A stretch of 34,643 nucleotides of DNA, taken from NCBI RefSeq assembly GCF_000495435.3, contig NZ_AXUN02000222.1, forward strand, positions 1-34,643. The letters run 5' to 3'. Both the position numbers and the translations under genes were made by a program. Shown here piece by piece: positions 29,601-33,469 of the stretch. This stretch comes from Youngiibacter fragilis 232.1. GTDB lineage: Bacteria > Bacillota > Clostridia > Clostridiales > Clostridiaceae. Each line of letters starts with the position of its first letter. Within the stretch, counting starts at the first letter, position 1. The notes under the pieces were generated by a model that saw only the letters and a list, made by a program, of their open reading frames with translations, was not told the origin of the DNA and did not search any database.

Positions 29601-32600
29601 GATTAGCCTTAAATTGGAAGATCCGGAATTTACTGCGGTAGATGAGAACGCCATGAAGGACAGGCTGTATGCATTCAATGACGGAACAACTTTAGGAACT
29701 ACAGCAACACTGACAGCAGATAATCTCTCAGGCCTTGGCATGGGAGGAAGTCTGACATTCAATGAAGGAACTGAACTGGAGCCTGTATGGTTTACGTACA
29801 ATGGCGGAGTCACTTACACAAGCCTCGAAATCGTGGAGATAATGCTTGGAAGCGGCATCGACAACTTTACCATAACTGATACTGCAGCAGGAACAATGAC
29901 TGCAGTCCACGGTGGTGGAGGAGAAGATACCATGACAATCAATGGGAATTCGGGACCGCTTGTAGTGTACGGTGACACCTCGGAAGACGGCTCAAGATAC
30001 AGCGGAACGCTGGATGAAGTTGATGAAGATATGGCAAATGCATTTGATAATCCTGGCATCGACACAATCGACGCAAGTCTTTCATCACACGGACTTACAA
30101 TATATGGAGGACCTGGAAATGACATAATACATGGCAGCCAGGGACCGGACAACATTGCAGGAGGATCCGGCGCTGATGAAATTTACGGCGAAGAAGGGAA
30201 CGATATAATCTTTGGAGATTCCGGGATTAATGCAGACCTTGAGGAAAGGACATTCACTGTTATTACAACTGAAACAGCTTCTGGTGATACCCTGAATGGT
30301 GGCGCAGGTAATAACATAATATTCGGAGACCATGGCTACATCACATACGATGGTATGGCACAGGGTATTCACAAGGTATCAGGACCAGGAACGATAGTAA
30401 GGATAGAATCAACAAGCATAGATAATGGCGGAGACGACATCATGACAGGTGGCGATGACGCAGAGATCCTTATAGGCGGGCCTGGAGCTGATAAGATCTA
30501 CGGCAACGGCGGAGACGACGTAATGCTTGGAGACCATGGAAGGACAACACTCACAGAAATGCTTGTGACCATAGAATCGCATGTGGAAATTGATGGCGAT
30601 GTTGATATCATGACAGGAGACCTGGGAGCAGATATCATGATGGGCGGAACCGGAGGAGACGACATGACTGGTGGTGCGGGCAGCAATGTGATGATAGGAG
30701 ACCATGGAACAATAAGCAGGGCAGCATCAGCTGGAGAAAAGGTGTTCGGAACAGCTGGAGTCCAGAGCATTATGACAAGCCTTGAAGAAGACGGAGGAGA
30801 CGACATCATAGCAGGTGGCGATGACGACGACGTACTGATGGGAGGAAGTGGAACAGATACTATTTTCGGGAATGCCGGTGATGACTTCATAGCTGGTGAC
30901 AACGTTTCACTCGACATATCAAATGAAGACACTGCAGGAAACAGGTACAGAGCTGCGGCAGGACCGGTATACCTTGCTGATGGAAGAGTAAACGTCGGAG
31001 GAATGTTGGGTTATCCTGGAGATGCTCCATTCTGGTTCGGATTCGGCATAGAGCTTAACCACCTTGGTAATGCAGGAAATGACGACATCAATGGTGGGGC
31101 AGGCGAAGACATGATCTTCGGACAGGATGGAAATGACAACATCGATGGAGACCTTGATGATGACTACATTGAGGGAGGTTCCGGAGCAGATACCATTTAT
31201 GGAGGACCGGGGCAGGATGACATAATCGGAGGAAGTTCAGATATGTTTGGATATGAACTGGCTGAAGAGAGGTCGGATGGTTCTGACACCATATTTGGAG
31301 GAGAAGGTACCGATACTGGCAGAAACACCTATGGGGATGGAACCCATGCAAATGATGCGGATGTAATCCTTGGAGACAACGGAAACATCTACAGGCTGGT
31401 GGATGATTATGGTTACCTTACATACGGCTATGACACTTATGAAGAAATCAGAAATCTGATCCCAAGGGTAGCTAAGCTTCTTGACTATACTCCGGGGGGA
31501 CCTGACTATTACAGTGCAGCCTCAGGGGATATTGGAGATGCGGATACCATCCATGGAGAAGGCGGAGATGACACGATCTACGGTATGAAAGGTAATGATA
31601 TCCTTTATGGAGATGCCGGGGATGATGATATCATCGGAGGCTGGGGCCATGACTGGATCTCAGGTGGAACCGGCGATGACGGGGTGCTTGGGGATGACGG
31701 AAGAATCTGCACATCAAGAAATGGGATAGAGGAGCCTCTTTATGGCATCGGAGTGAATGCAGAGCTGTATATCGAGGGAACCAAGTCGATGACAGCCACC
31801 ATATACAAGACCGGTGCGATAAACAAGACGGCAAATCTGTATCCGTTCAATGTGGATGTCCAGAAGGATCCTTTCTATGACCCACAGCATGCGGACGATA
31901 TAATCTACGGCGGACTGGGGAACGACTTCCTGCATGGAGGTTCAGGAGACGACGCCATATCAGGAGCAGAAGCGCTTGAGGCATTCTACTATGCACCTTC
32001 AAATATTGGAAATGTCCTGGGATATGATGCAAAGACAACACTGTTCGCTGCATACAATCCAAAGGCTCCGATGGCAAGGGTCATGGTGGATCAGACTGGT
32101 AAGTTTGTACTGACTGGCGGGACGGAGTTCCTGATGAACTTTGATACAAGTGAACCTGATGGCAACGACATGATATTCGGTGACCTTGGAAACGACTGGC
32201 TGGTAGGAGGGCCTGGAATGGACTGGATGTTCGGAGGTTTAGGGGATGATCTCCTGAATGCCGATGACGACCACAATCCAATGACTGACAACACCGAGGT
32301 AGACTTCGCACCAACCGATGATCCAACGTACTATGACGACATACTGTTCGGAGGCGGAGGAAGGGACATCCTCATAGCAAGCTCTACAGGAGACGTGATG
32401 GTTGATTGGACAGGAGAATATAACAGCTATGTGGTTCCGACATCCAACTTTGGACCGGGGACAGTCATAAGGTACAGCACCAAGGACATCGTCAAGTTCC
32501 TCTATGACTTGTCTGAAGGCGCAGGAGCCGACACTGACGCAGGTACATACATAACGGGGACAGACCCTGCAAGAAACAGCGAGCCATATGGTGAGTTAGG

Positions 32601-32688
32601 CCTTGTATTGACAGGCGACCCGTTTGCAAAGGACCTGGTAGGTGCCCCTAGGGATCCTCAGCCTGGAAACAAGGGAGGAAAGAAGTAA
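11518..32688 (+). CDS. Giant Sec-exported beta-repeat/RTX surface or secreted protein (7056 aa)
   Basis: This is one uninterrupted reading frame with the RBS AAGGAGA 8 bp before the ATG. Order of parts: Sec signal peptide (1-33); acidic P/E/T-rich stalk (34-191); prealbumin/carboxypeptidase-regulatory-like beta domain (192-290); beta-strand repeats of the type in Fusobacterium leukotoxin LktA and other giant exoproteins (about 291-5617); RTX-type calcium-binding repeats (about 5618-6872); C-terminal module (6873-7056). Cys is rare, and Ser, Ala, Thr, Gly and Asp are abundant. There is no LPxTG, no SLH domain and no C-terminal membrane helix, so it is released or held non-covalently. An adhesin, matrix or cell-cell interaction role fits the architecture but is inferred. 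Several segments (the DGF repeats near 3437, the coiled coil near 4166, the C-terminal module) resemble very large uncharacterised proteins of Actinobacteria, Planctomycetes and Proteobacteria, as far as I recall. It is monocistronic, with its own terminator and no secretion genes beside it. Confidence 0.93.
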   Translation: MHKVRGDPEKRLLMLIAAVFTALIMFGSRSVFASELGTDPLPEETAVVETIPEETAVEPAPDPVQEMLPPEETALEPAAPVTEPTEPAPTEELPPEETALEPADPATEPAEPAPEGVIPTDEAAAQVDAMLPVNEEIVPAPENLTEPVTEPDATIDEALPAEEAMEMPVETAPVPESGAGLDVFNVEATELVDPAGYVYDAVSKAPITGATVTLYKKIDGGTGEGIYINYLDPNPQVTLEDGHYSFLVGVGDYRLEASKEGYVAASAEFTQESIIELPLRRIDFYLLPTSQGWICIDGDVQINQDLILPGTDIDLTSANTDNTFKSITLLDNKTISTRVLAPGETDLIGSESTASSGDVSMTAPIITIKSGARILTHTNNEFLAGAILMTAMDTKETTIADFIPSVQIDKAETKIEIGENTVIRGGDITLVAKSDNEYVFPESVTEASLVEKAVTTGIDMLQDINLLAAVAVSDSDASITVGKGSEISGNTFTATAKSYTNASTSPIAMGVGVSVGVASSNAYVVVHGSITTEGDCYLNALSDNTLQVVGSASGIGGVSFAVAVSVLNSDATVHTSDTSTLNVGGNLTLLSETVDRNVTLARSKTGDSGKVGMAVAVSYENGTTNSLLDGNATVAGDMEVRAYATKDAINMDKMFGQIPSTSVGVCAQTGVNTTTFGNLLDDYQGTLKTMIMDKAKVLFGKVKDLVKKKSDEQQTEGKKTQSQTSAFELAAAVAVYLDINTATARIGLPLGTTFAVVKTIGSATVNAIAESQPYVMASGAISETEKTAEPQTEEEKKTEFAGSAAVAIGIFTNNAYAFIADNASVDSAHDLVVKAESLNDFEFMWGKNIIQELYKTYLALGGSPTYKSSEGWKMVYTGDVILVDHENATNGTPGNYYMYVAEVKDGMVVYGQTMDLKAIDFTSGMWFDLGSLEQVTSGDGEVSVKTGDVVEVLEGHAAGGEEGHLYKYLGEVPASINLTTENYANELLWEDMGADWQYRGGELVRTFSTYLDSFGYDNNFVNTWTQSTAKGANVSICGAVSVIDLNGTAEAYIGSNAKINQLTDTTYRTGLQKVSVSSMVVNEAIHLGGNIEVPGLSGGGKSLKIKGSIGGTGVEAEGGALGGTVIIVGYDNVSTAIIEDGVVLYADALDVSADTSSFSFSFSASGGTAGTFAFNGTFSIIDINNKTWAGIENGARIVIGDYGTPKTESVLRIHAKDTSFIINLTGGIATSNSIGIGASIAIDEITRDTRAFIGNELLSATSDGKPGEAEFTVIANGPVTIEAKNDGFIFSLALAAAVVKEKTPDPNKPAEPKSESKFGLGISAEVVINEMGDTAVAFIHDASLKGVSLAMKAGNRTLIIGAGGSMSIVTTKGTSVGLAGSFAYNDITNVTKSLTDNSNVVLTGSYDSSADGSERIISICASGSASTSSNSASIAGQVSINTIGSQTAASIINLSDISANNVILMSKDNSLIFSIAGALAYGGKGGVGVSIAFNDVPALGGRNYTAATIEASDVKAAGFLDIDAETKGKIIAITAALGASKEGMAGALSVSVNTIIGDTKVFVSGKKTLGQDIEGAVTMDAIDDSYIFSLAGSLAASDKASFGIALSYNEIDKVVTAYLLDTKLDAASLAMKSSSDATIVNITAGGAVAKTLAAGGSVSVNNIGADTETYIRNSEVGTLNSITLEAKDDLKIGAIAGTVAGAGKAAFGLAIATNNIGSADKPTNTRSYIENSKVVSTGGGLTVSAIATSVIKNLTGAGTIAGDAGISGAASINNIYSLIEAFIKDCGTTERYVRVMGDLILKAEDHSTVSIISATLAVSGKVSAGAAVGTVNIGTLAKPHVISANIDNSKAESTGGKAELTAKADAVIFNFTAGIAVGGNAGAQGSVSVNNVRTNTGAEIRNNSVVNARTGVSLKAHASNRDSIPSSAVTAGEQDGNTGSLDMESDDDSEDDRRITTIQSLAGAVAGGGSGSIGAAVATNDVRMNVNAAVVSSTVTSSDGQISIEAISEASIETLSAAIVVSNYVSVAAGVSLNKIENDTNAYIKDSTVTANYVENDPQKVSGVLLVAKDTSSIIAVAGQVNVAVSGGGLGAAAAFNEISNEVRSHVENSTITSKSSLLLVADSDSEIKAIAAGGGFGLYVSLTGSVAKNTIANSVFASIYSSTVTADKGVYLDSVNSSSISALAGALSTSAYAAIGGSVAINNIGCRSAEADDGYVENDNSNDNGTKVTLSDIATVGTKSWIENSRIISGSIVKLHASTDSMIKSISAAGGGALVAVNGSISMNNIYMDTESYIKGCIDTLDPAVKLVRSENDIWIEAYDNSAVSAIAGNVSIGAVGAGAAVSTVNIGDGTHVNRTRAYIDSSSVTSVNGSINLKALTNSFIFNIAAGVSIGGTGIQGSVAVNNVTARTSAEIVNGSKVTAENSVTLMALIEKRETIPASMLQADGGEEMVSSFDGNADDDDGTDEKKETSHSLKTIQSIAGSVAGGGSAGLGASVATNNVKNTVEASITKSVVKSIAGNVILEAKSEASIETVSAAIAGGGSYALAAAVSLNWIRNSISAFVSDSRVTSENASAYVNGGTVPGITISAKDTSVIRSVAGQVSIGGSALGAGAAYNEIGSTVKAYADTSSVLTSKGSILLIAKSDATIETIAAGGSLSSGASVAGSAVINILGNDTEAYMDHSTADADGNVHILADSQNTINAFGGALAGGAIGVGAVAVVNDVENTTLAYSSHSDIKARGKKEELDVKSWDESGAESLVKAKGLFIVADCDDKVTVYSGSVSIAAGALSGQLSVTVVSDTTKAYIVASTINSLSEPGMWVKVKAHQGTDVDVRAGGLTIGTVAVGAAVDHTNIKNTTYAYIDKDSVTRSAVHGQDIEVTTDTLEDVDVVVAGVSLSASMYISVSVSGSVSVALVDCDNRAYVADSDVTALDKLSILANDVANVSSTSYLLAASTFAGAGGTVSVNTLKSSTIAESKGGNLKAYGAMEIRAAASDKVVTVLGTMGVGGAAGLAGAVSVNTIETTTEANVMKGATKALINKDHTGTSLQTVKVSATNTSTIDGKGGSLGAGIGAGIGATVDVAAIRNRVVASVGLETEIYASGDITIEAISTKHIYSKVSSMAGGLLGVSGAVSVISIGEAMDETAGDEFAITNKDGDSLMTQVSGDTKIGSMGLGSDGTSIRAGSMLSTMEEPDIAALVGTAANTEGKVTAAFIEAAASSAGRVVVKAGGKLTVKADSIVSIEASMDNLALGAYGIGAVVAAVRTNERTSAFIGDYADILAGSLLIMAESDESALAEGKAATGGFLVGITANIADVSIKPTVKAYIGSNAYVFSKGDAEIAAIVTPKASAVVQGTTASGGVSVGVSSSTAKAEPDVSAWIGDYSRVMAGTIFLNGNPNLKFSSSAIMSEEGTLTFKDNYVETTGTMTFAQDAVNGDTITRSSGSWIADGYKAEDGIVVVRGTQTTQYIIHSLTAETLTLVEKGAVAAGAEDNVKVYSDRPDTITRSVGSWGTDGFEAGQAIVVAGSSLNNGAYEIREVTETELILMQNYGLKYEVNAGASVTADTNDRIRRGSGNWYGDGFRAGQEIRVSGTASNDGTYIIESVSSDGKYLVLQSKDRLTVEVTAAAAFVVVDPEEIKPQLTVSAIVLLPDNGSGITANADAKASSGALLIGVSSTDALASTTSLVNAYTGTGVRVDAAGIAEINAYAYTSQKAIGTSNTGGIVAKGGNTARAESTGTISAYTGTGLRIAADELRITAFGDEKNLSDSTAGTGGLVAGSAAKAETSSTSTTRAEIGNSAERISLIGLLIYADHTSRFDGKVDSTSASLLGFSGAEAINSVNAGVTIKIGDVTIPAYNIVATAINSSSKDYIGGSYNAWSGSGGGLVDVPATRSLSTIIHTTGIEVADGASLEVIGDKYYPGSLALSALNSVYARDKVRLVSSGAIALAKASSKVETIALTAYVTVGNADLKSVGDIDLSARTMADMITDTFVHTSGGAGAAQGDSRSFVKAVNTITLNSGADLFSEGEVNLLAGANSSGEVNTYNLKSMTYLENYTAFPVNTNPDAVAGFDQTNNVTVNSGALVKAVKDANLIGETGITILESRGTGKDYYRSAIGAEIRYESTPMASTGTIRADGEIHVGIRNKQRLIFDSEGNVTEKSDGITFTKTRELLSASIIAELERLQLLKEQYAGTEAGSAFAQELDFRLAELTQQGYTVVITTSGSYTYYSIDLDVYVDVIRVDDIWAQSSNINVIGTSFIGTGKLSAPGDAEIIIQNSGPAFLIVNRLTIPETEGGYIRFNGTNVTGTTPAEFNLNLNNLNRIKAAAFTAVTSNATSAAPKINVVSSYNGSLRKPDITLLGTISNIGVPPRFGDVLITSTGSVYVRSDINAGTLNISASASMVQSYKDTFINVGGEVRVHYSSMATRQQNITNSRLANMLIPISYPQGYAADSPERTIMNSLLAGILSVANRQDAKLSELRAANIFIAARYLNVNGLIEAGHATQSAYLAGSIDAKIQTYKNGGLLSRNYLDYPLVQISDMKFYYDPVNDRILLDDVSVRGGYVELFGQIISTGTGRIKALDGFGTISVVNETLYSLAIKALDVGIGSHGTIKITDTSKQTKIGGYTYYQITKYTRAYDTGTGKYTVTVKTWWSNTSEDAATTVITNIADASTTSYQPTVGYRYVYVLGQDSGIKETYTYATSSWAGIDWLAKDPGSLYSYVYQTYGTPVPLENGEYLDFDTANSSVPYMYWYESITQSSRIEVSRRQWTTSGGFLGLKKTYWTEVIYRTYVKNVHYNSVKADYPIAIEFAGGLAGNISIVSDEDIVIMGPVTNVLGTTKLEAGGSITQTSTTAIASRDIELLAGTGIGNGQSVHVELKGGNLKAVTDEGDISILEITGTLKIAEVSTGDGKVWLTAQTGIVAASSETLVKGDFISLNAGSGGIGSGTALRVDTGTEAGSGMIAKAEGSINLKEIDGDMFILGILSKSGNVSIEAVSGSLADGDETEKQGDNEGVLVVLRDNVTAGNLMDQWTAAGITASSDSKYTPSEISTLLAYALHKRLTDTEYRYELVNISGQDITLKAADGIGNLRTARIDFNEGKALLTEETMLMLAAAERGDVRFYDANDDEVASESASTAYIIITIHDDLDIISTGKLTVIAGGDSCIGSEEDIRIMTMTGQDTRIRSAKGIQSALGTAGQNIVCGSLVIEAGNGDIGTEAKPIGVTAVSAGTERLAARSSGNIWLKGIESGADNGSFNLDFIYTPGSVNINADGWIKDAISDGNEKIVGQSLVIYADSVGEAGGTLETDLLSGNMEIHAANGGIYVEELNGGINALVIGTSTGDVMLKAEGSILDVQAENGTKSSNILGRNIKLTATNGSIGTAGNHLEIDSANGGAGRLDADSKLDMFIDELTGSLSLGKLRSDSRIFISAPGAIVNAIGLTSGCNAEGLSLSFAAGGSAGTEAAPILMKVSELAGDAAGDVWIINDGALTVKGIEDGKRGIDADEKVQITVRSPFTLESYIFSAGDTIIRTNDSASGDGITIAALAVIDSEGRVVLLSGDDIHILKTSKIEAVGEVVLFGDFNGEGYTAAAYSYTGDPDKGTGAAIEILELPKAPSIKVYGGDDNDSFILTVDEASGAISMYGKGGSDSFTINRLPSLKSKTDGILQDTLTLDGEGGADTYTININNGQDVHNIINVWDTGTDSGDDKMYIFGTEDPDVFLLREKFIAILHADGVGYTEWFERINYDNRIEALEISTLGGDDRFYSDDNSAFTKIYSGAGDDFFQVGQMFATDRVVGDESGILDGDQIKTVHTTRGYLTPGNSFDMELYGGDGNDSFSVYANMKPLRLEGEDGNDRFILRAFALADPDEPGQALMNVDAGTGDDYIEYNINAPVTINGGDGYDTVIAVGTEFADVFIVTSNGICGAGLNITIEGAEESFEAYGMEGDDIFHVQSTRTGMVTRLVGGLGSDVFNLMGDVTEHVSSTGAILKIVPHNLNTIQGPLYLEGFNYDGAPDFTLKSGVGLPYEISLKLEDPEFTAVDENAMKDRLYAFNDGTTLGTTATLTADNLSGLGMGGSLTFNEGTELEPVWFTYNGGVTYTSLEIVEIMLGSGIDNFTITDTAAGTMTAVHGGGGEDTMTINGNSGPLVVYGDTSEDGSRYSGTLDEVDEDMANAFDNPGIDTIDASLSSHGLTIYGGPGNDIIHGSQGPDNIAGGSGADEIYGEEGNDIIFGDSGINADLEERTFTVITTETASGDTLNGGAGNNIIFGDHGYITYDGMAQGIHKVSGPGTIVRIESTSIDNGGDDIMTGGDDAEILIGGPGADKIYGNGGDDVMLGDHGRTTLTEMLVTIESHVEIDGDVDIMTGDLGADIMMGGTGGDDMTGGAGSNVMIGDHGTISRAASAGEKVFGTAGVQSIMTSLEEDGGDDIIAGGDDDDVLMGGSGTDTIFGNAGDDFIAGDNVSLDISNEDTAGNRYRAAAGPVYLADGRVNVGGMLGYPGDAPFWFGFGIELNHLGNAGNDDINGGAGEDMIFGQDGNDNIDGDLDDDYIEGGSGADTIYGGPGQDDIIGGSSDMFGYELAEERSDGSDTIFGGEGTDTGRNTYGDGTHANDADVILGDNGNIYRLVDDYGYLTYGYDTYEEIRNLIPRVAKLLDYTPGGPDYYSAASGDIGDADTIHGEGGDDTIYGMKGNDILYGDAGDDDIIGGWGHDWISGGTGDDGVLGDDGRICTSRNGIEEPLYGIGVNAELYIEGTKSMTATIYKTGAINKTANLYPFNVDVQKDPFYDPQHADDIIYGGLGNDFLHGGSGDDAISGAEALEAFYYAPSNIGNVLGYDAKTTLFAAYNPKAPMARVMVDQTGKFVLTGGTEFLMNFDTSEPDGNDMIFGDLGNDWLVGGPGMDWMFGGLGDDLLNADDDHNPMTDNTEVDFAPTDDPTYYDDILFGGGGRDILIASSTGDVMVDWTGEYNSYVVPTSNFGPGTVIRYSTKDIVKFLYDLSEGAGADTDAGTYITGTDPARNSEPYGELGLVLTGDPFAKDLVGAPRDPQPGNKGGKK
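11617..12090 (+). repeat. P/E/T-rich acidic repeat stalk
   Basis: Residues 34-191 are rich in Pro, Glu, Thr and Ala. LPPEETALEPA occurs twice (starting near residues 67 and 98), and PEETA units occur several times. Low complexity and strong negative charge suggest an extended linker across or away from the cell wall. Confidence 0.8.
12091..12387 (+). other. Prealbumin-like (carboxypeptidase-regulatory-like) beta domain
   Basis: Residues 192-290 include the pattern G.V.d..s..PI.GA.VTLY (around 197-215), then DGHYSFLVGVGDYRLEASKE and GY (around 240-261). This is the signature of the CNA-B/CarboxypepD_reg fold, common in Gram-positive adhesins. Confidence 0.7.
14149..14520 (+). repeat. Two related GDV modules within the beta-repeat region
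   Basis: Residues 878-930 (start GDVILVDHE) and 946-1000 (start TGDVVEVLEGHAAGGEEGHL) are two copies of one module. Each begins with a G-D-V turn, has a G.Y.Y/YKY strand and ends in W..(L/M)G. They interrupt the regular beta repeats. Confidence 0.55.
16807..18342 (+). repeat. Super-repeat unit A of the giant protein (about 512 aa)
   Basis: This unit begins with GISGAASINNIY and FIKDC. It continues with GTVNIG, SVSVNNV, the insert DMESDDDSEDDRR, TIQSLAG, EASIETLSAA, VAGQV and AINNIG. Each element recurs in the same order 1536-1566 bp later in unit B. Individual rungs follow the pattern hydrophobic-G..V..N.I...T.AYI..S.V. Confidence 0.8.
18343..19890 (+). repeat. Super-repeat unit B of the giant protein (about 515 aa)
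   Basis: This is the diverged tandem copy of unit A: GSISMNNIY and YIKGC, STVNIG, SVAVNNV, the insert NADDDDGTDEKK, TIQSIAG, EASIETVSAA and VAGQV. The acidic insert sits at the same place in both units but differs in sequence. Nucleotide identity is clearly low, so the duplication is old. Confidence 0.75.
21826..22437 (+). repeat. Three tandem 65-66-aa DGF repeats
   Basis: Repeats begin at residues 3437 (DTITRSSGSWIADGYKAED), 3502 (DTITRSVGSWGTDGFEAGQ) and 3568 (DRIRRGSGNWYGDGFRAGQ). Each continues with I.V.G....(N/D)G.Y.I..V....L.L. They form a separate small beta domain type between blocks of long beta repeats. Confidence 0.88.
24013..24162 (+). other. Predicted helical/coiled-coil insert in the giant protein
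   Basis: Residues about 4166-4215 are rich in Leu, Glu, Ala and Lys with heptad-like spacing (TRELLSASIIAELERLQLL, then EQYAGTEAGSAFAQELDF). This is the clearest helical stretch in an otherwise beta-rich protein. Confidence 0.6.
28369..32133 (+). repeat. RTX-type calcium-binding repeat region
   Basis: Residues about 5618-6872 contain many GGxGxDxxx nonapeptides. The first half (to about 6190) has spaced, degenerate units such as YGGDDNDSF, YGGDGNDSF and GEDGNDRF. From residue 6192 there are dense runs such as YGGPGNDIIHG, GGPGADKIYGNGGDDVMLG and GEGGDDTIYGMKGNDILYG. Several runs end in a GD(H/N/D/S)G cap followed by 30-50 non-repeat residues. Such repeats bind Ca2+ and fold as parallel beta-rolls in the calcium-rich extracellular medium. 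Confidence 0.92.
32134..32685 (+). other. C-terminal module of the giant protein
   Basis: Residues 6873-7056 run from FDTSEPDGNDMIFGDLGNDW through FGGLGDDLLNADDDH, YYDDILFGGGGRDILIASS, DWTGEYNSYVVP, an IVKFLYDLSEGAGAD helix, DPARNSEPYGELGLV and a final Gly/Lys-rich tail after APRDPQPGN. As I recall, this order of motifs recurs at the C-terminus of giant RTX proteins in unrelated phyla, so it is a module and not only the end of the repeats. Its function is unknown. Confidence 0.65.
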
Positions 32689-32696
32689 CTATAAAC

Positions 32697-32750
32697 TGAC
32701 TCTGCTGCTCCCGTGACAGCTTTTGCTGCTGCGGGAGCAGTCACTTTTTT
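32697..32750 (+). terminator. Rho-independent terminator of the giant gene
   Basis: A 9-bp stem CTGCTCCCG (32705-32713) with CGGGAGCAG (32732-32740) encloses a smaller CAGC-TTTT-GCTG hairpin and is followed by ACTTTTTT. It begins 8 bp after the giant gene's stop. Confidence 0.88.
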
Positions 32751-32779
32751 CTGGGATTCATGAAAATCACAAACACATG

Positions 32780-32808
32780 TGATGGTACATGGGACAGGAT
32801 GATATAAT
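32780..32808 (+). promoter_or_regulatory. Putative promoter of pcm
   Basis: A consensus -10 TATAAT (32803-32808) lies 49 bp before the pcm start. The -35 at 17 bp spacing is a poor match (TGATGG, 32780-32785). A CACATGTG palindrome (32774-32781) overlaps it and could hold a regulator. Confidence 0.5.
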
Positions 32809-32856
32809 ATAGGTGCGGGGGAGTGCTTCTATAGCAGGATTGAGGGGGCGGAAAAG

Positions 32857-33453
32857 TTGATTTTAGAAGATCTGAAGGCTTTTGCAGAGCGTCTTGACAG
32901 GGCGTACTTCATCGACAATGAATACAAGCAGTATGCTGACTATGACCAGCCTCTTCCCATAGGCTACGAGCAGACAATATCGCAGCCAAGCCTGGTGCTT
33001 CAGATGACCTGGATCCTTTCGCCTGACAAGGGCTGCAAAGTTCTTGAGATCGGTACGGGATCAGGCTACCAGACGGCGCTGCTCGCTGAATTCTCAGGCG
33101 AGGTATATACGGTTGAACGGATAAGGGAACTGGCTGAAAAGGCGAAGAGCAGGCTTGAAGGACTTGGCTACACCAACATATCCTTCATGACAGGGGATGG
33201 AAGTGTCGGATGGGAAGAGCATGCACCTTTTGACAGGATAATGGTGACAGCTGCAGCTGCAGAGTTGCCAAGGGAGCTTCTTAGGCAGCTTGCCGCAGGA
33301 GGCAGGATGGTTATCCCGGTTGGTCCGAGAGGGTGCCAGGACCTGCTTCTGATCGAGAAGGACACCAACGGCGAAATATACTCAAGGACCATAGAGGAAG
33401 TGGTGTTCGTGGAACTCAAGGGCAAATACGGATGGAGTGCATCCGGCAAATAA
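32857..33453 (+). CDS. pcm: Protein-L-isoaspartate O-methyltransferase
   Basis: This cytoplasmic repair enzyme methylates L-isoaspartyl residues of damaged proteins with S-adenosylmethionine. It is 198 aa with a TTG start preceded by GAGGGGGCGG; no better start with an RBS is seen. The family signature PLPIGYEQTISQPSLV (around 31-46) is intact except that the usual Gly before Gln is Glu. The SAM-binding motif I is VLEIGTGSGYQTALLAE (62-78, GTGSG at 66-70), followed by VYTVERI and the late motifs PFDRIMVTAAAAELP and GGRMVIPVGP. Length is near the usual 205-215 aa. The next gene starts 16 bp later, so the two probably form an operon, although no functional link is evident. Confidence 0.93.
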   Translation: MILEDLKAFAERLDRAYFIDNEYKQYADYDQPLPIGYEQTISQPSLVLQMTWILSPDKGCKVLEIGTGSGYQTALLAEFSGEVYTVERIRELAEKAKSRLEGLGYTNISFMTGDGSVGWEEHAPFDRIMVTAAAAELPRELLRQLAAGGRMVIPVGPRGCQDLLLIEKDTNGEIYSRTIEEVVFVELKGKYGWSASGK

Positions 33454-33469
33454 TTTTTTGGAGGGACTT

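Noticed and set aside
28369-32133. RTX repeats as evidence for type I secretion
   Set aside because: A clear Sec signal peptide is present and no T1SS ABC, membrane-fusion or outer-membrane genes are in the window. The repeats alone do not fix the secretion route.
12369-32326. Dozens of minus-strand and a few plus-strand frames of 60-170 codons inside the giant gene
   Set aside because: They are shadows of the GC-balanced, stop-poor repeat gene. None has an RBS with a recognisable product, and all lie within one clearly coding frame.
32500-32688. Sortase (LPxTG-like) or SLH anchor at the end of the giant protein
   Set aside because: The tail ends in PQPGNKGGKK with no hydrophobic segment, no LPxTG-like motif and no SLH motif.
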